Below are positions 53,647 through 63,500 of a DNA stretch of 64,000 nucleotides, in pieces. Position 1 is the stretch's first letter; every line of letters begins with the position of its first letter. Origin of the DNA: Algoriphagus aestuarii (GTDB taxonomy: Bacteria; Bacteroidota; Bacteroidia; Cytophagales; Cyclobacteriaceae); contig JAFIDK010000002.1 of NCBI GenBank assembly GCA_017051695.1, positions 248,001 through 312,000 on the forward strand, written 5' to 3'. The notes beneath the pieces were generated by a model. The model was not told the DNA's origin. It was given only the letters and a program-made list of their open reading frames with translations, and made no database searches. The position numbers and the translations under genes were made by a program.

Positions 53647-55881
53647 ATGGCAGTAACAGATAGTGGAAGTGTACCATTTCAAGCATATGCAAGACTTATA
53701 AGTGTATTAGGTGATCAACTTATTAGTGATAAATGGGTAGGAGTTATAGAATTGGTGAAAAATAGCTATGATGCAGATGCAGAAAAAGTAACAGTTAGCT
53801 TCATTAATTTCGGAGAAGATAAAAAAGATGCTCCAACCATAATCATTGAAGATGATGGAAATGGAATGACACTAGATACTGTTCTTGATGTTTGGATGAA
53901 ACCGGCTACTCCAAATAAATTGAACCAAAAAAAGTCGGGAAATTCAAGACTTACCAAAAAAGGTAGAGTAATGCAAGGTGATAAGGGAGTAGGAAGATTT
54001 GCTATTTACAAACTTGGAAATCAAGTATCTCTCTTCACAAAAACTAAATCTGATGAGGAGGTTAAATTGACTCTTAATTTTCATGAATATGCTGATGATG
54101 AATTTGTTGAGAGTGACCATAAGGATAAGTTTTTAGATGAGATTTTAAATGATTGGGAAGTGAATGACACACCTATTCATATAAAAAACGAAAAAGGGCA
54201 TGGCACAAAAATAATTATCACAGATCTGAAAGATGAATGGAAGGAACGAGACCTCACTAAATTAATGAATGCCTTTTACAGGATGACCCCCCCTAAACTA
54301 CCCTCTTATGCTGGAAATGATGTTTTATTTGAGGTTTCAGTTTTCTGGAATTCATTGTTAAAAGTTCCAAAAACTAAAGAGTTTACTGAGTTTTTGGATA
54401 GGGCACCGTTTTATTTTGAGGGAATAATTGAAAATAACGGAACGCTAAATTATTCTTATAGACATAATACCAAAAAGGTCGACGGTTCTATTAATTTTTT
54501 TGACGATGACTATCAGATTTCAGATCATCAGATTTGGAATTTGAAATTTTTTAGAGAAAATTTTTTAGAGGTAATTGATTCTGAAAAACCTGCGAAAATT
54601 GGTAATCTAAAGGTTTCCCACCGTCCAACTATAGGGCAATTCATTTTTTTCTTTTATGCATTTGATTTAAACAATCCTTCTGAAGGATTATCGGGAGATG
54701 ACAAAGCGTTTATAAAAGAGCACTCCGTTTACTTATTTCGAGATAATGTTAGAGTTTTTCCTTTTGGTGAAAGAGGGGTAGACTGGTTACTATTAAGTAA
54801 GTATAGAGCAGAAGATAGGGCAGGCAATTATTTTAGCTATAATGATTTACTTGGCTTCATTTTCATTACTCAAGAGGAGAATTCAAATTTAAGGGACGCA
54901 GCGGACAGGGAAGGATTGATGAATATAAAAGGGGCTTATGACGACTTTGTTGCATTAAATCAAGCCGCCTTAAAGGTAATGAAGGATTTTGTAGATGTAG
55001 ATAAAGAGAAGGGGAGGTTAAAAAAAACAAATGCACAAAAGACATTATCCAAGCAATTTGAAGATGCTTTTGACCAGCTTAGAAAGAAGATTTTAGAATT
55101 TGAAGACAAAGATCTAATTACTAAATCCCAAAATTTATTTGTTGCAACAAATAACTTGATTGTAAAGACTAAGGAAGAACTTAAAATTACTCAAGATCTT
55201 GCAGGTACAGGTATGGCTGTAGAGAAAGCCACTCATGACACAATGTCTTTGTTAAAGAGGTTAAAGGAAAACACGGAGGACTTTGTTAATAAGTTTGATA
55301 AAAATGAAATTTTGCCAAAGGACCTTAAAGATTTTCTATTAGAATTAGAAGAAAATCTGGAGTTTTTATACCAAGAATTACAAGTCCTTCAACCATTGTT
55401 CCGAGTAGCTAGAAAAGTGACAAAGGATGTTAGTGTACAAAATGTAGCTGAAAGGGTTGTCAAATATTTTAGAAAAGAACTGGTTGGTAAGTTTAAAGTT
55501 GAAATTGAAGTTTACCAAGATGTTATTGTAAAAACTAACACTGGATTAATTCTACAAGTCTTATTAAATCTTATGGATAATGCAATTTATTGGGTAAATG
55601 AATTTCCAAAAAATGATAAGCAAATAAAATTAGTTATAGATGGTTATAATAATAGATTCATTTTCTCTGACAGTGGTCCGGGAATAAATGAAGATATTAC
55701 TGATATAGTTTTTTCAGAATTCTATTCAAGAAAAGAAGAAGGGCGAGGTTTAGGTCTTTATATAGCGAAAGAGCTTTTAGACCGTATCGATGCAGAAATA
55801 TCAATTATAACTGAAGAGAAATTTAAAGTTCTGCCAGGAGCTAATTTTATTGTTCAATTTAAAACACAACCAAAGGAATAA
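53647..55881 (+). CDS. Protein with two GHKL ATPase domains and a histidine H-box-like helix
   Basis: The 744-residue protein has an N-terminal Hsp90/MutL/MORC-like ATPase (N-box VELVKNSYDADA with Asn39; EDDGNGM 69-75; GDKGVGRF 111-118). A large middle domain of unknown fold follows. Then a coiled coil contains ATHDTMSLLKRL with His530, like a kinase dimerisation helix. It ends with a second, kinase-type HATPase (NLMDNAIYWV with Asn645; FSDSGPGI; GRGLGLYIAKELLDR). It could phosphorylate the receiver-like partner encoded next. Two GHKL modules in one chain are unusual. Confidence 0.86.
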   Translation: MAVTDSGSVPFQAYARLISVLGDQLISDKWVGVIELVKNSYDADAEKVTVSFINFGEDKKDAPTIIIEDDGNGMTLDTVLDVWMKPATPNKLNQKKSGNSRLTKKGRVMQGDKGVGRFAIYKLGNQVSLFTKTKSDEEVKLTLNFHEYADDEFVESDHKDKFLDEILNDWEVNDTPIHIKNEKGHGTKIIITDLKDEWKERDLTKLMNAFYRMTPPKLPSYAGNDVLFEVSVFWNSLLKVPKTKEFTEFLDRAPFYFEGIIENNGTLNYSYRHNTKKVDGSINFFDDDYQISDHQIWNLKFFRENFLEVIDSEKPAKIGNLKVSHRPTIGQFIFFFYAFDLNNPSEGLSGDDKAFIKEHSVYLFRDNVRVFPFGERGVDWLLLSKYRAEDRAGNYFSYNDLLGFIFITQEENSNLRDAADREGLMNIKGAYDDFVALNQAALKVMKDFVDVDKEKGRLKKTNAQKTLSKQFEDAFDQLRKKILEFEDKDLITKSQNLFVATNNLIVKTKEELKITQDLAGTGMAVEKATHDTMSLLKRLKENTEDFVNKFDKNEILPKDLKDFLLELEENLEFLYQELQVLQPLFRVARKVTKDVSVQNVAERVVKYFRKELVGKFKVEIEVYQDVIVKTNTGLILQVLLNLMDNAIYWVNEFPKNDKQIKLVIDGYNNRFIFSDSGPGINEDITDIVFSEFYSRKEEGRGLGLYIAKELLDRIDAEISIITEEKFKVLPGANFIVQFKTQPKE

Positions 55882-55882
55882 T

Positions 55883-57187
55883 ATGGAGGGAGTAATACTT
55901 TTTTCGGATGATCACATCTATACACCTAACAGGGCAGAATCGGCTCTATTCGACTTGTTGAAAGAAGAACTTCCAGTTCTTGGCGTTCATAATCTGGAAC
56001 TTGCTTCAGCTGCTGTTAAGTCAATTGGTTCCTTTAGAGCATTAATTTTGGATTGGCAATATGGGGATGAAAGAATGGAGGTCGAAGATCTTATGGAAGA
56101 AATTAAAGAGGAACTAGGACAAAAAGGTTCTCTACAAGCTCCTTCTCAAAAAGAAGATGCGGCATTTCATTTTTTAAATGAAAATGATTTTTATTCCTTG
56201 ATTTATATTTTTTCTGAAATTGATATTGAAGAGAGCTATGGAAGCAGACTAAAAGAAAAGTTTGGTGATAGAATTAAATTCAAAAAGAAAGAGAATTTTA
56301 ATAGAGAAAATGTAGGGAGTTTTAAAGAAGAAATTCTCCTTGAAATTGAAGAGTGGAAGGTTCAAAATCAAAACCTATCAGTTCCTATTCAGTGGAGTGT
56401 AGCGATTAATGAATCAATTCAAAAAATATTTAAAGAGTTAGCTGAGGCGGAGTCGCATTGGCTGAAAGAACTATATGGTTCAGCCACAAATGATGGGGTT
56501 GATCCTGAATTATTTGTAATTGAATTAATGCAACTTATTTTATCCGAATCTGTAATTCAAAATAAAGATCTATTATCCTCAATTATGAAAGTTGGAAAAG
56601 AAGAATCATCTGAATCCTCTATCTCTAATTTAAATGATCATAGAAGAGCCCTTTCAAAACTGTTTAGTAGGCTTTTTTACTCAGAACTAAAAGATGATAC
56701 CCCGATAATGACAGGAGACATTTGTCAGCTATCAAAAGATAAATTTGGTGTATTAATAACACCAGAATGTGATATTCGTTTTGTAAAAGAAGAATCAGGT
56801 GATTTTGAATTTTTAATTTTTGGTAAAGAAAGTATGAATGATCATTTGTTGAAACACAACTCATATAAAAGATCAGATACAGAAGATTACCATTCTTTAA
56901 AAGAGAAAAGAAAAGAAGGATTGAGAGAATTATTCAATCAGGAAAATGGACGCTTTCATTTTCTTCCTTCTTTTCCTTTGTTCAGTGATGATCTTAATCA
57001 GTCTTGTGCTATAAATTTTAGAAACGCGACTAAGAGATTAAAGAGTACCGATGTTATTAATCTTCATCGTAAATACAAAATCAATTCTCCATTTATTCAG
57101 CAATTAAGACAGAGATATTTAGCATATATTGGTAGAATAGGGACACCTGCTCTTCCATCTCATGTTAGAGACTGGAATCTCCAATAA
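55883..57187 (+). CDS. Receiver-like protein with C-terminal SH3-like domain, partner of the GHKL protein
   Basis: From ATG 55883 (434 residues), 1 base after the GHKL gene. The N-terminus has a receiver-like order: acidic SDD in VILFSDDHIY, a strand ALILDWQYGDE with a potential phospho-Asp, a later strand LIYIFSEID and RIKFKKKENF with Lys. After a helical middle, a C-terminal part has GDICQLSKDKFGVLITPECD and FIQQLRQRYLAYIGRIGTPA. I know this type only from GHKL-containing modification operons. No nuclease motif is evident. It may be the output switch of the system. Confidence 0.72.
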   Translation: MEGVILFSDDHIYTPNRAESALFDLLKEELPVLGVHNLELASAAVKSIGSFRALILDWQYGDERMEVEDLMEEIKEELGQKGSLQAPSQKEDAAFHFLNENDFYSLIYIFSEIDIEESYGSRLKEKFGDRIKFKKKENFNRENVGSFKEEILLEIEEWKVQNQNLSVPIQWSVAINESIQKIFKELAEAESHWLKELYGSATNDGVDPELFVIELMQLILSESVIQNKDLLSSIMKVGKEESSESSISNLNDHRRALSKLFSRLFYSELKDDTPIMTGDICQLSKDKFGVLITPECDIRFVKEESGDFEFLIFGKESMNDHLLKHNSYKRSDTEDYHSLKEKRKEGLRELFNQENGRFHFLPSFPLFSDDLNQSCAINFRNATKRLKSTDVINLHRKYKINSPFIQQLRQRYLAYIGRIGTPALPSHVRDWNLQ

Positions 57188-57391
57188 AATTATTATTAAT
57201 ATTGAGATTAAGTAGAAGTAATCGTATACCATTTTTTTAAAATGAGATTGATAGCTTAACCTTTTTCTTTTCTTCTCTTGTTGTACCCTTTGAGAAGGAA
57301 ACTAATTAATCCTCTTTATTGATGTTCAAATTTAACTTTCCTTCATATTTAACTTAAATATGTTTTCCATTCACAAGATCATAAGAATGGT

Positions 57392-57949
57392 CTAATCCTC
57401 AACCCAATAAATATTAATAGGTCTATTACCTTTCTCGCCGTTCTTTAAAATATTATGGGTTTTTTTAGATTTAAGAATATGTTGCGTAACAAGATTAACC
57501 AATTTGTAGGATAGATCATTGCTCGAATAAAAGTATCCTAATTCCTTGAATTTTAATACGATGTCCTTAGTGGTTCTTTTTTCTGAAAAGTACCCTTGCC
57601 TTATTAAAAATTTAATGATAGAGATATGTTCTTTTTCAATTTTTAGATATTCAGGGGTATCAGGATTTTCCTCAATAAATTTAGAAATGTGTTTATTGAT
57701 TTTATGCAGATTAAAATCTTCATCCTTTTTAAGAAAGGATCCCTTTTTGAACTTAAATTGCTTTTCGAGCTTTCCTATAAATTTATTTGAAAATTTTTTA
57801 TTGGAATTTAAAAGAGCATAAATGTATTTGTCTCCACTTTCTAATTCCAAGAATGTCCCAAATCCTAAATAGGACAATCCTGTAATTTCTATAAGCCTTT
57901 CCAATCTTTCTTTTTTCTCTTGGTCAGTAAACTCATTGATGTTTTCCAT
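57392..57949 (-). CDS. Putative DNA-binding protein with N-terminal HTH-like and C-terminal winged-helix-like parts
   Basis: The 185-residue protein is very basic. The N-terminus (RLIEITGLSYLGFGTFLELE) and KKFSNKFIGKLEKQFKFKKG resemble a Cro/C1 HTH. The C-terminal helices (EHISIIKFLIRQGYFSEKRT, KLVNLVTQHIL) with the closing strand NIYWVED resemble a winged helix. It converges with the receiver-like gene. A large inverted repeat stands right upstream of its start, suggesting self-regulation. No family name is assigned. Confidence 0.65.
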   Translation of the reverse strand: MENINEFTDQEKKERLERLIEITGLSYLGFGTFLELESGDKYIYALLNSNKKFSNKFIGKLEKQFKFKKGSFLKKDEDFNLHKINKHISKFIEENPDTPEYLKIEKEHISIIKFLIRQGYFSEKRTTKDIVLKFKELGYFYSSNDLSYKLVNLVTQHILKSKKTHNILKNGEKGNRPINIYWVED

Positions 57950-57963
57950 CCCCGAAGGGATAA

Positions 57964-57991
57964 AAAAGTTTACTGTAAAAAGTAAACTTTT
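57964..57991. promoter_or_regulatory. Inverted-repeat operator upstream of the HTH-like gene
   Basis: AAAAGTTTACT and AGTAAACTTTT form a perfect 11-base inverted repeat with a 6-base centre. It contains TTTACTGTAAA as a nested palindrome. It lies 15 bases upstream of the minus-strand ATG, the place expected for an autoregulatory operator. Confidence 0.75.
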
Positions 57992-58154
57992 ATTTGTTTG
58001 ATAAATTTTATTTATGGAAATTTAGATCATCAGAGTTCTAAGATTCAATTTCTTGGAGTATTAAAAGAGCAATTACTAAAGAGTCTCGATCGCAAATTCC
58101 GACCTTTGTTATCATGAACGAGACGGTAGGTAACTGCTCATGGTCTTGTTATGC

Positions 58155-58250
58155 TATATTTGCATAGCTATGACTGTGGGCACCTATCGATATTCCGTTT
58201 CATGAGGTGTCGGAACCCTGCGATGCGGTTGATAGGAGCCCTGTCATAGC
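58155..58250 (+). ncRNA. Structured RNA candidate with its own promoter box
   Basis: TATATTTG (58155-58162) is followed at the expected start point by an element that folds fully. GCTATGAC (58167-58174) pairs with GTCATAGC (58243-58250). GGGC-A-CCTATC (58178-58188) pairs with GATAGG-A-GCCC (58231-58241). Inside, TTCCG/CGGAA (58193-58215) and CC-GC/GC-GG (58217-58228) make two hairpins, so a three-way junction of about 84 nt. I recognise no known RNA family. A DNA-level palindromic element is the alternative. Confidence 0.5.
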
Positions 58251-58740
58251 TTCCCCTCAATCTTCAAAGACTCGTTTTACCATTTTTCATTTCTTATGAA
58301 AACGAGCATGATTGATTTACTTCCTTTTCTGTTGCAGACAGTATCCTGTAGGATCCGCAGGCTGGGAGGGTATGCTCTGCTGGTAAGCGAGTCATCTTGT
58401 TCTCTACCTATTGATTGTAACCCATTACCAGAGGAACTCGGCATCACCGCGGTTGACCGCCTCTATCCTCTTAAGCCTAAAAAGCCTGTTTGAGGCTTAC
58501 CGTATTTTTAGACCATGCTTGCTTCCATCCTTCGCGCAAGAGGGTGGGACAAACCCCAGGAGACCTGCGCAGCTCCCAGAAGTATGGTTACTAATTCTCA
58601 AGTCAGCAAGCTGATATAGCTGGTAGCGCTGACACATTTCTTAGTATTTATTTCTGGACTATTCGAATTAGGTAGCTTGTCTATCTATAGGTCGAGGTAG
58701 AAAGGTATTTTTATTATGGAAATACTTTGAAATACTATAG
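58251..58740. other. Non-coding region with several inverted repeats
   Basis: CTCGTTTT/AAAACGAG (58271-58306), AAGCCT/AGGCTT around 58470-58500 and GTCAGC/GCTGAC (58602-58633) are visible. The open frame 58296-58493 has no motif and uses a repeat-like composition. No gene is supported. No terminator with a T-run was seen. Confidence 0.45.
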
Positions 58741-58749
58741 AAATAGGGT

Positions 58750-59165
58750 CGCCTGTGGCGTCCGAAATATTTCGCTCTGAGGTACGAAGAGCCTATTTCG
58801 CTGCCTACTAAAGGTAAGTAGCCTATTTCACGACCTAGGGACTGTAATTCTTCCCCAAGCCCCTTCAAATTCAAGTAGCCCTTTAATCACTTAAAGCATG
58901 AAATGCCTCTAGCAGGATAGGTATGTCTAAATCAAATCATACCTGAATGCATTCCATGAGGCAATTAAAAAACAATTAAAACACTCATGAAAAAATTAAT
59001 ACTTCATTGCTTCCTGGGAAAGCTATGTCCTTTTCCCAATAGAAGCAGATCTATCTCACGATCCTTTGTTTCCTATCCCAGCGACGATGGAGCTGTATTT
59101 CGTCAGCCTCAAGCTGACATATTTCAGGAGCGAAGCGACTTTATTTCGCAAGCCATGGGCTTGCC
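58750..59165. repeat. Array of small hairpins separated by TATTTC
   Basis: Group 1: CGCC/GGCG (58750-58760), GCTCT/AGAGC (58774-58792), CTACT/AGTAG (58805-58821). Group 2: GTCAGC/GCTGAC (59102-59118), GCAAGCC/GGCTTGC (59148-59164). The word TATTTC(G/A) or ATATTTC stands before or after each hairpin (for example at 58794, 58824, 59096 and 59142). Stem sequences differ while separators are conserved. Group 2 overlaps the 5' end of the TlpA-like gene. Confidence 0.65.
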
Positions 59166-60564
59166 TATCTCTATAATTTTTATTCCTCTCATTCTATTCT
59201 TCGGTACCATAGTAGATGCTAGTAGTCAAGTTGCTGACTCACCCATGGGATTTAGTTTAGTTGATGATTCTATTCCCGCAGGGCAGGGGAGTTTAGGCTC
59301 TCCTGCCGATGGGGAGGCCAGTCTCGATACTCTCACCGTCGGTGACCAGATCCCTTCTGGAATTGAGTTCTCCGAAGTGCTGCATTTTGATGATGATAAG
59401 CTCCGATTGGATGATTATCGGGGCAAGTATGTGATTCTGGAATTTTGGGCTCCTACCTGCACGGCAAGTATTGCTTCGCTTCCCCAGCTGGATGCCATCC
59501 AAAAGAAGTACGTAGAGCAAATTGCCGTCCTGCCGATCACGGTTTTTCCAAAGGATAGAATTGCCCATACACTCTCAGCTTATGATCAGTTTCTGGCTCT
59601 GGATCTTCCACTGGTGGTGGATGCAGGAAAAATGGGCTCTTACTTTCCCCATTCAGTGATTCCCCATGTCATCCTACTTGATCCAAAAGGGAAGGTAATG
59701 GCCATCACGGGAATCGAAGATCTGACAGAGCAGAATCTGGATGCCCTGATCGGAAGCGGTAAAGTGGATTTCCGCAGAAAATCAGACATGAAAATAACCT
59801 TAGATCAGGAAGAAAGACTGGTTTCCGGAGCTCCTGAAGTAAAAAACAAAAACATCTGGTACCAGTCTGCCATGACAGGATATATCCCGGAAGTAAGAGG
59901 ATCGCTGACCCAGGAGTTCAAGGAAATGACTCATATCAGGATACTGAACATGCCCTTGCTGTATCACTATAGTCTGGCCTATTCAGGGAAAGACAAGGTG
60001 GATTATTTTACCAGAAACCGCATCGATACGCTGGGTTTTGATCCGGAGGAACTATGGTCCCATAAATCAGGGATGGACTATGAAGACTGGATGGCAGAGG
60101 GAACCCATGTATTCGGGTACGAATTGATAGCGCCGCCCCATGCCGATCCCTACCAGATGATGCGTGAAGACCTGGACCGTTATTTCCCCCACATTCAGGC
60201 AAAAGTAGAAAGCAAAAAGAAAATGGTGTATGCCTTGGTCAAACAGGAGGGAGCAGAAATTCCTGCTGCGGTAGGAAGTGAGAAAAGCTATAGTTCCAAG
60301 GGAGGACTTAGCATGTCCAACTATCCATTGCAGGGCTTTGTATACCATCTCAATGCGGTTTTTCATAGAAACAGTCCTTATCCCATCATCAATAAGACAG
60401 GAATAGATTATCCCATTGATCTGAGTTTGGAGGCAAACCTATCGGATATAGAGAGCCTCAAAAAAGCCCTGAATAAAAACGGCTTCGACCTGATCCTAAG
60501 AGAAGAGGACATCCATGTATTGGTACTTAGAAAAATTTCAGAACCTAAACTCCTGATGCCATGA
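59155..60564 (+). CDS. TlpA/redoxin-like protein with C-terminal DUF3738-like part
   Basis: I choose ATG 59155 (470 residues) because it gives a signal peptide (LPISIIFIPLILFFGTIVDA). The longer start at 58987 adds 56 residues encoded largely by the hairpin repeats. The thioredoxin fold has FWAPTCTASIASLPQLDAI, with Cys102 and Ser105, so the second Cys of CxxC is lost, and the cis-Pro segment SVIPHVILLD. The C-terminal region (YALVKQEGAE ... ILREEDIHVLVLRKI) resembles the DUF3738 type. It overlaps susC by 4 bases; such proteins often precede SusC/SusD pairs in this phylum. Confidence 0.82.
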   Translation: MGLPISIIFIPLILFFGTIVDASSQVADSPMGFSLVDDSIPAGQGSLGSPADGEASLDTLTVGDQIPSGIEFSEVLHFDDDKLRLDDYRGKYVILEFWAPTCTASIASLPQLDAIQKKYVEQIAVLPITVFPKDRIAHTLSAYDQFLALDLPLVVDAGKMGSYFPHSVIPHVILLDPKGKVMAITGIEDLTEQNLDALIGSGKVDFRRKSDMKITLDQEERLVSGAPEVKNKNIWYQSAMTGYIPEVRGSLTQEFKEMTHIRILNMPLLYHYSLAYSGKDKVDYFTRNRIDTLGFDPEELWSHKSGMDYEDWMAEGTHVFGYELIAPPHADPYQMMREDLDRYFPHIQAKVESKKKMVYALVKQEGAEIPAAVGSEKSYSSKGGLSMSNYPLQGFVYHLNAVFHRNSPYPIINKTGIDYPIDLSLEANLSDIESLKKALNKNGFDLILREEDIHVLVLRKISEPKLLMP

Positions 60565-63500
60565 GAAAGCTATTTTATCTATTGATTGCATTTATGCTTC
60601 TGATACAAGAGGCTACCTGGGCCAGACAAAATACCCTGCAGGGCCAATTGATTGAAACTGGAACAAAAATCCCATTACCAGGGGCGATGATCATCCTAAA
60701 CCCAGGCAATAATACCGCTGTGACGGATGCGGACGGGAATTTCCGCTTCGATCTCCCGGCAGGGGAATATGAACTTATCGCCCGGATGTTTGGCTATGCA
60801 GAATTAAACACAAGGGTGAATCTGAAAGATTCCGAAAAGACTATTTTGGAAATGATCCCCTTGGAAATGGGGCTGGAGGAAGTGGAAGTGCTGTCCACGG
60901 GATACCAGCAAATCCCAAAAAGCAGGGCATCGGGCTCATTTGTAAGTCTGGATGAAGAGTTGGTGGATCGGCGTATCAGCACCAATGTAATAGATCGACT
61001 GGAGGATGTGACCTCGGGTTTGATCTTCAACAGGGCAGGGGACGAACGACGTGATCCCATCTCCATCCGGGGCAGAAGTACCCTGGGGGTCAATTCCCAG
61101 CCTTTGATCGTGATTGACAACTTTCCTTATGATGGTAGTCTGGATGACCTCAATCCAAACGATGTGGAAAGTATCACGGTACTGAGAGATGCTGCCGCAG
61201 CCTCCATCTGGGGAGCGAGAGCAGGTAACGGAGTGATTGTGGTCACCACCAAATCAGGCCGACAAAATCAGCCATTAAAGGTGAGTTTGACAGCGAATGC
61301 CAACTGGATCGAACATCCGGATCCTTTCCTGAATCCTGTGATGGCAGTGGATGATTTCATAGACATGGAAGAGCAGCTATTTTCTTCTGGATTTTACAAC
61401 AGTTCTTTTACCAATCCGAATAAACCGCCTCTTACTCCTGTAGTGGAGACCCTGTATCTGGAAAGGGAAATGCTTATCACAGGGGAGGAAGCAGCCTCAA
61501 GGATAGACAGATTCAGATCCTATGATCTTCGGGAGGATATGGAAAAGTACCTTTATAGGCCTCAGTTAAACCAACAATACAGCCTGGGTCTTTATGGGGG
61601 AGGAAAGACACATGGCTATGTCATTTCACTGGGCTATGATCAACAGCAGCTTTCCGAAGTAGGGGATTCCAATAGCCGCTTGACATTTAACCTGAAAAAC
61701 AACTTCAGCCTGCTAAAAGACAAGCTGGGTATACAGCTTGGGGTTTATGGGGTAAAAACCAAAAGTACCGATCAAAATGCCGGGCCCTATGACTTGTTTT
61801 TCTCTACTTCCCAAGGGATGTATCCTTATGCCCGACTCGCAGATGAGGCAGGTAATCCCTTGGAGTTGACTAACCGGTTCAGCAACAGCTTCAAACGGGA
61901 GGCGGAAGCCGCTGGCCTGTTGGACTGGCAATACAAGCCGCTGGAGGAGCTGGGGCTGAGTCCCACTGTTGGGAATCAGGATGACTGGAGGATCAATTTG
62001 GGAATGGATTATCAGGTAGTGAAAGGTATTTCCGCAAAAATCCTGTACCAGTATTGGCAAAACCAACAAAGTAGTGAAAGGGTCTATGACGTCAACAGCT
62101 ATTATGCCCGGGAACAAATAAACCTATTCAGCGGCTTTGATGAAAACGGAAACCTGGTCAGAAATATTCCTTTGGGCGGGATCATCCAGAGCTCGGATAG
62201 GTTTTCTTCCAGCCATTCCCTCCGGGGCTTGCTGGAGTTCAAGCACTCTTGGGGAGAGCATTGGGAATTTAACGGACTGGCGGGAGCTGAATTGAAATCA
62301 TTGGATTATCAATCCTCCTATAAACGCTTTTACGGATTCAGTCCGGATAAATCCACCGTGCAGTTAGTGGATTATATATCCTTGTTTCCACAGTACCATA
62401 ACCCAAGACAGACCAGTAGAATAACCAGCAATGAGGGTGTGGGGAGTGGTGCAGACCGATTTTATTCCCTGTTTGCCAACGGCTCTTTGGAATATGACAA
62501 AAGGTTGCTGCTGACTTTCAGTGTCAGAAGGGATGCTTCCAATCTTTTTGGGGTGGATGCCAACCAGAAGGCGGTTCCGCTTTGGTCGACAGGTCTGGGA
62601 TGGACCCTGAGTGAAGAAGGGTTTTATAACTGGAGCCAAATACCCTATGTGAAGCTGCGCCTAAGTTATGGGTATAGCGGAAATGTGGACAGATCCCTTT
62701 CTGCTTATACCACCGCCAGAGTAGGTACCCTCAATACTCTGACCCAGTTACCTTTTGCAACTATCCTGAATCCCCCGAACAGGAATCTCCGATGGGAAAA
62801 AGTAAGCACGACCAATTTGGGGCTGGATATGGAAACAAGAAACGGCAGGATATCCGGCACATTGGAGTTTTACATAAAAGAAGGCATTGACCTGATTGGC
62901 CAGTCACCTTATGCCCCGAGTTCAGGGATTACATTGTTTACTGGAAATAATTCCTCTACCCGGACAAAGGGTTTTGACCTGCAATTGGAAACAAAGAATC
63001 TGACAGGGGAATTCCAATGGAACACTGTACTGCTCTTTTCTGGATTGAGGGAAGAGGTAACCCATTTTGAAATTGAACCTCCCGTCAGCAGTATCCTGGA
63101 CAGAGGAGCAATAGGAGGGGCCGGGGGAGCAACCTATCCGGTTGAAGGAAGGCCCTTGTTTTCCGTTTATAGCTATCCATGGGCAGGCTTGAACCCGGAT
63201 ACCGGAGCTCCCAAGGGGATTTTGGATGGAGAAGTTTCCGAAGACTATGCAGCCATAGTGAACGGGGCAAGTCTGGAAAGTCTTCGTTATCACGGCCCTG
63301 CCAGACCCAGTACTTTTGGTTCGTTTAGGAACACATTTGCTTTTAAGGGGTTCAGCCTTTCGGCAAACATCAGTTATAGATTTGGCTATTACTTTCGAAG
63401 AAGTTCAGTACAATACGTCCCCATTTTGATGGGCAGAGGAGGACATGCTGATTTTGGTAAGAGATGGCAAAACCCGGGAGACGAGCTGATCACAGAGGTT

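Noticed and set aside
58155-58250. tRNA or tmRNA-like cloverleaf
   Set aside because: There are no TTCRA T-loop, anticodon or CCA features, and the closing stem is 8 bp followed by another long stem. It is kept only as an unassigned structured element.
58296-58493. 65-codon frame in the non-coding region
   Set aside because: It overlaps inverted repeats and encodes no recognisable domain; the region lacks coding character.
58750-59165. Integron attC sites or transposon ends
   Set aside because: No RYYYAAC/GTTRRRY core sites, no integrase and no target duplications are visible. The hairpins have different stems and a common separator instead.
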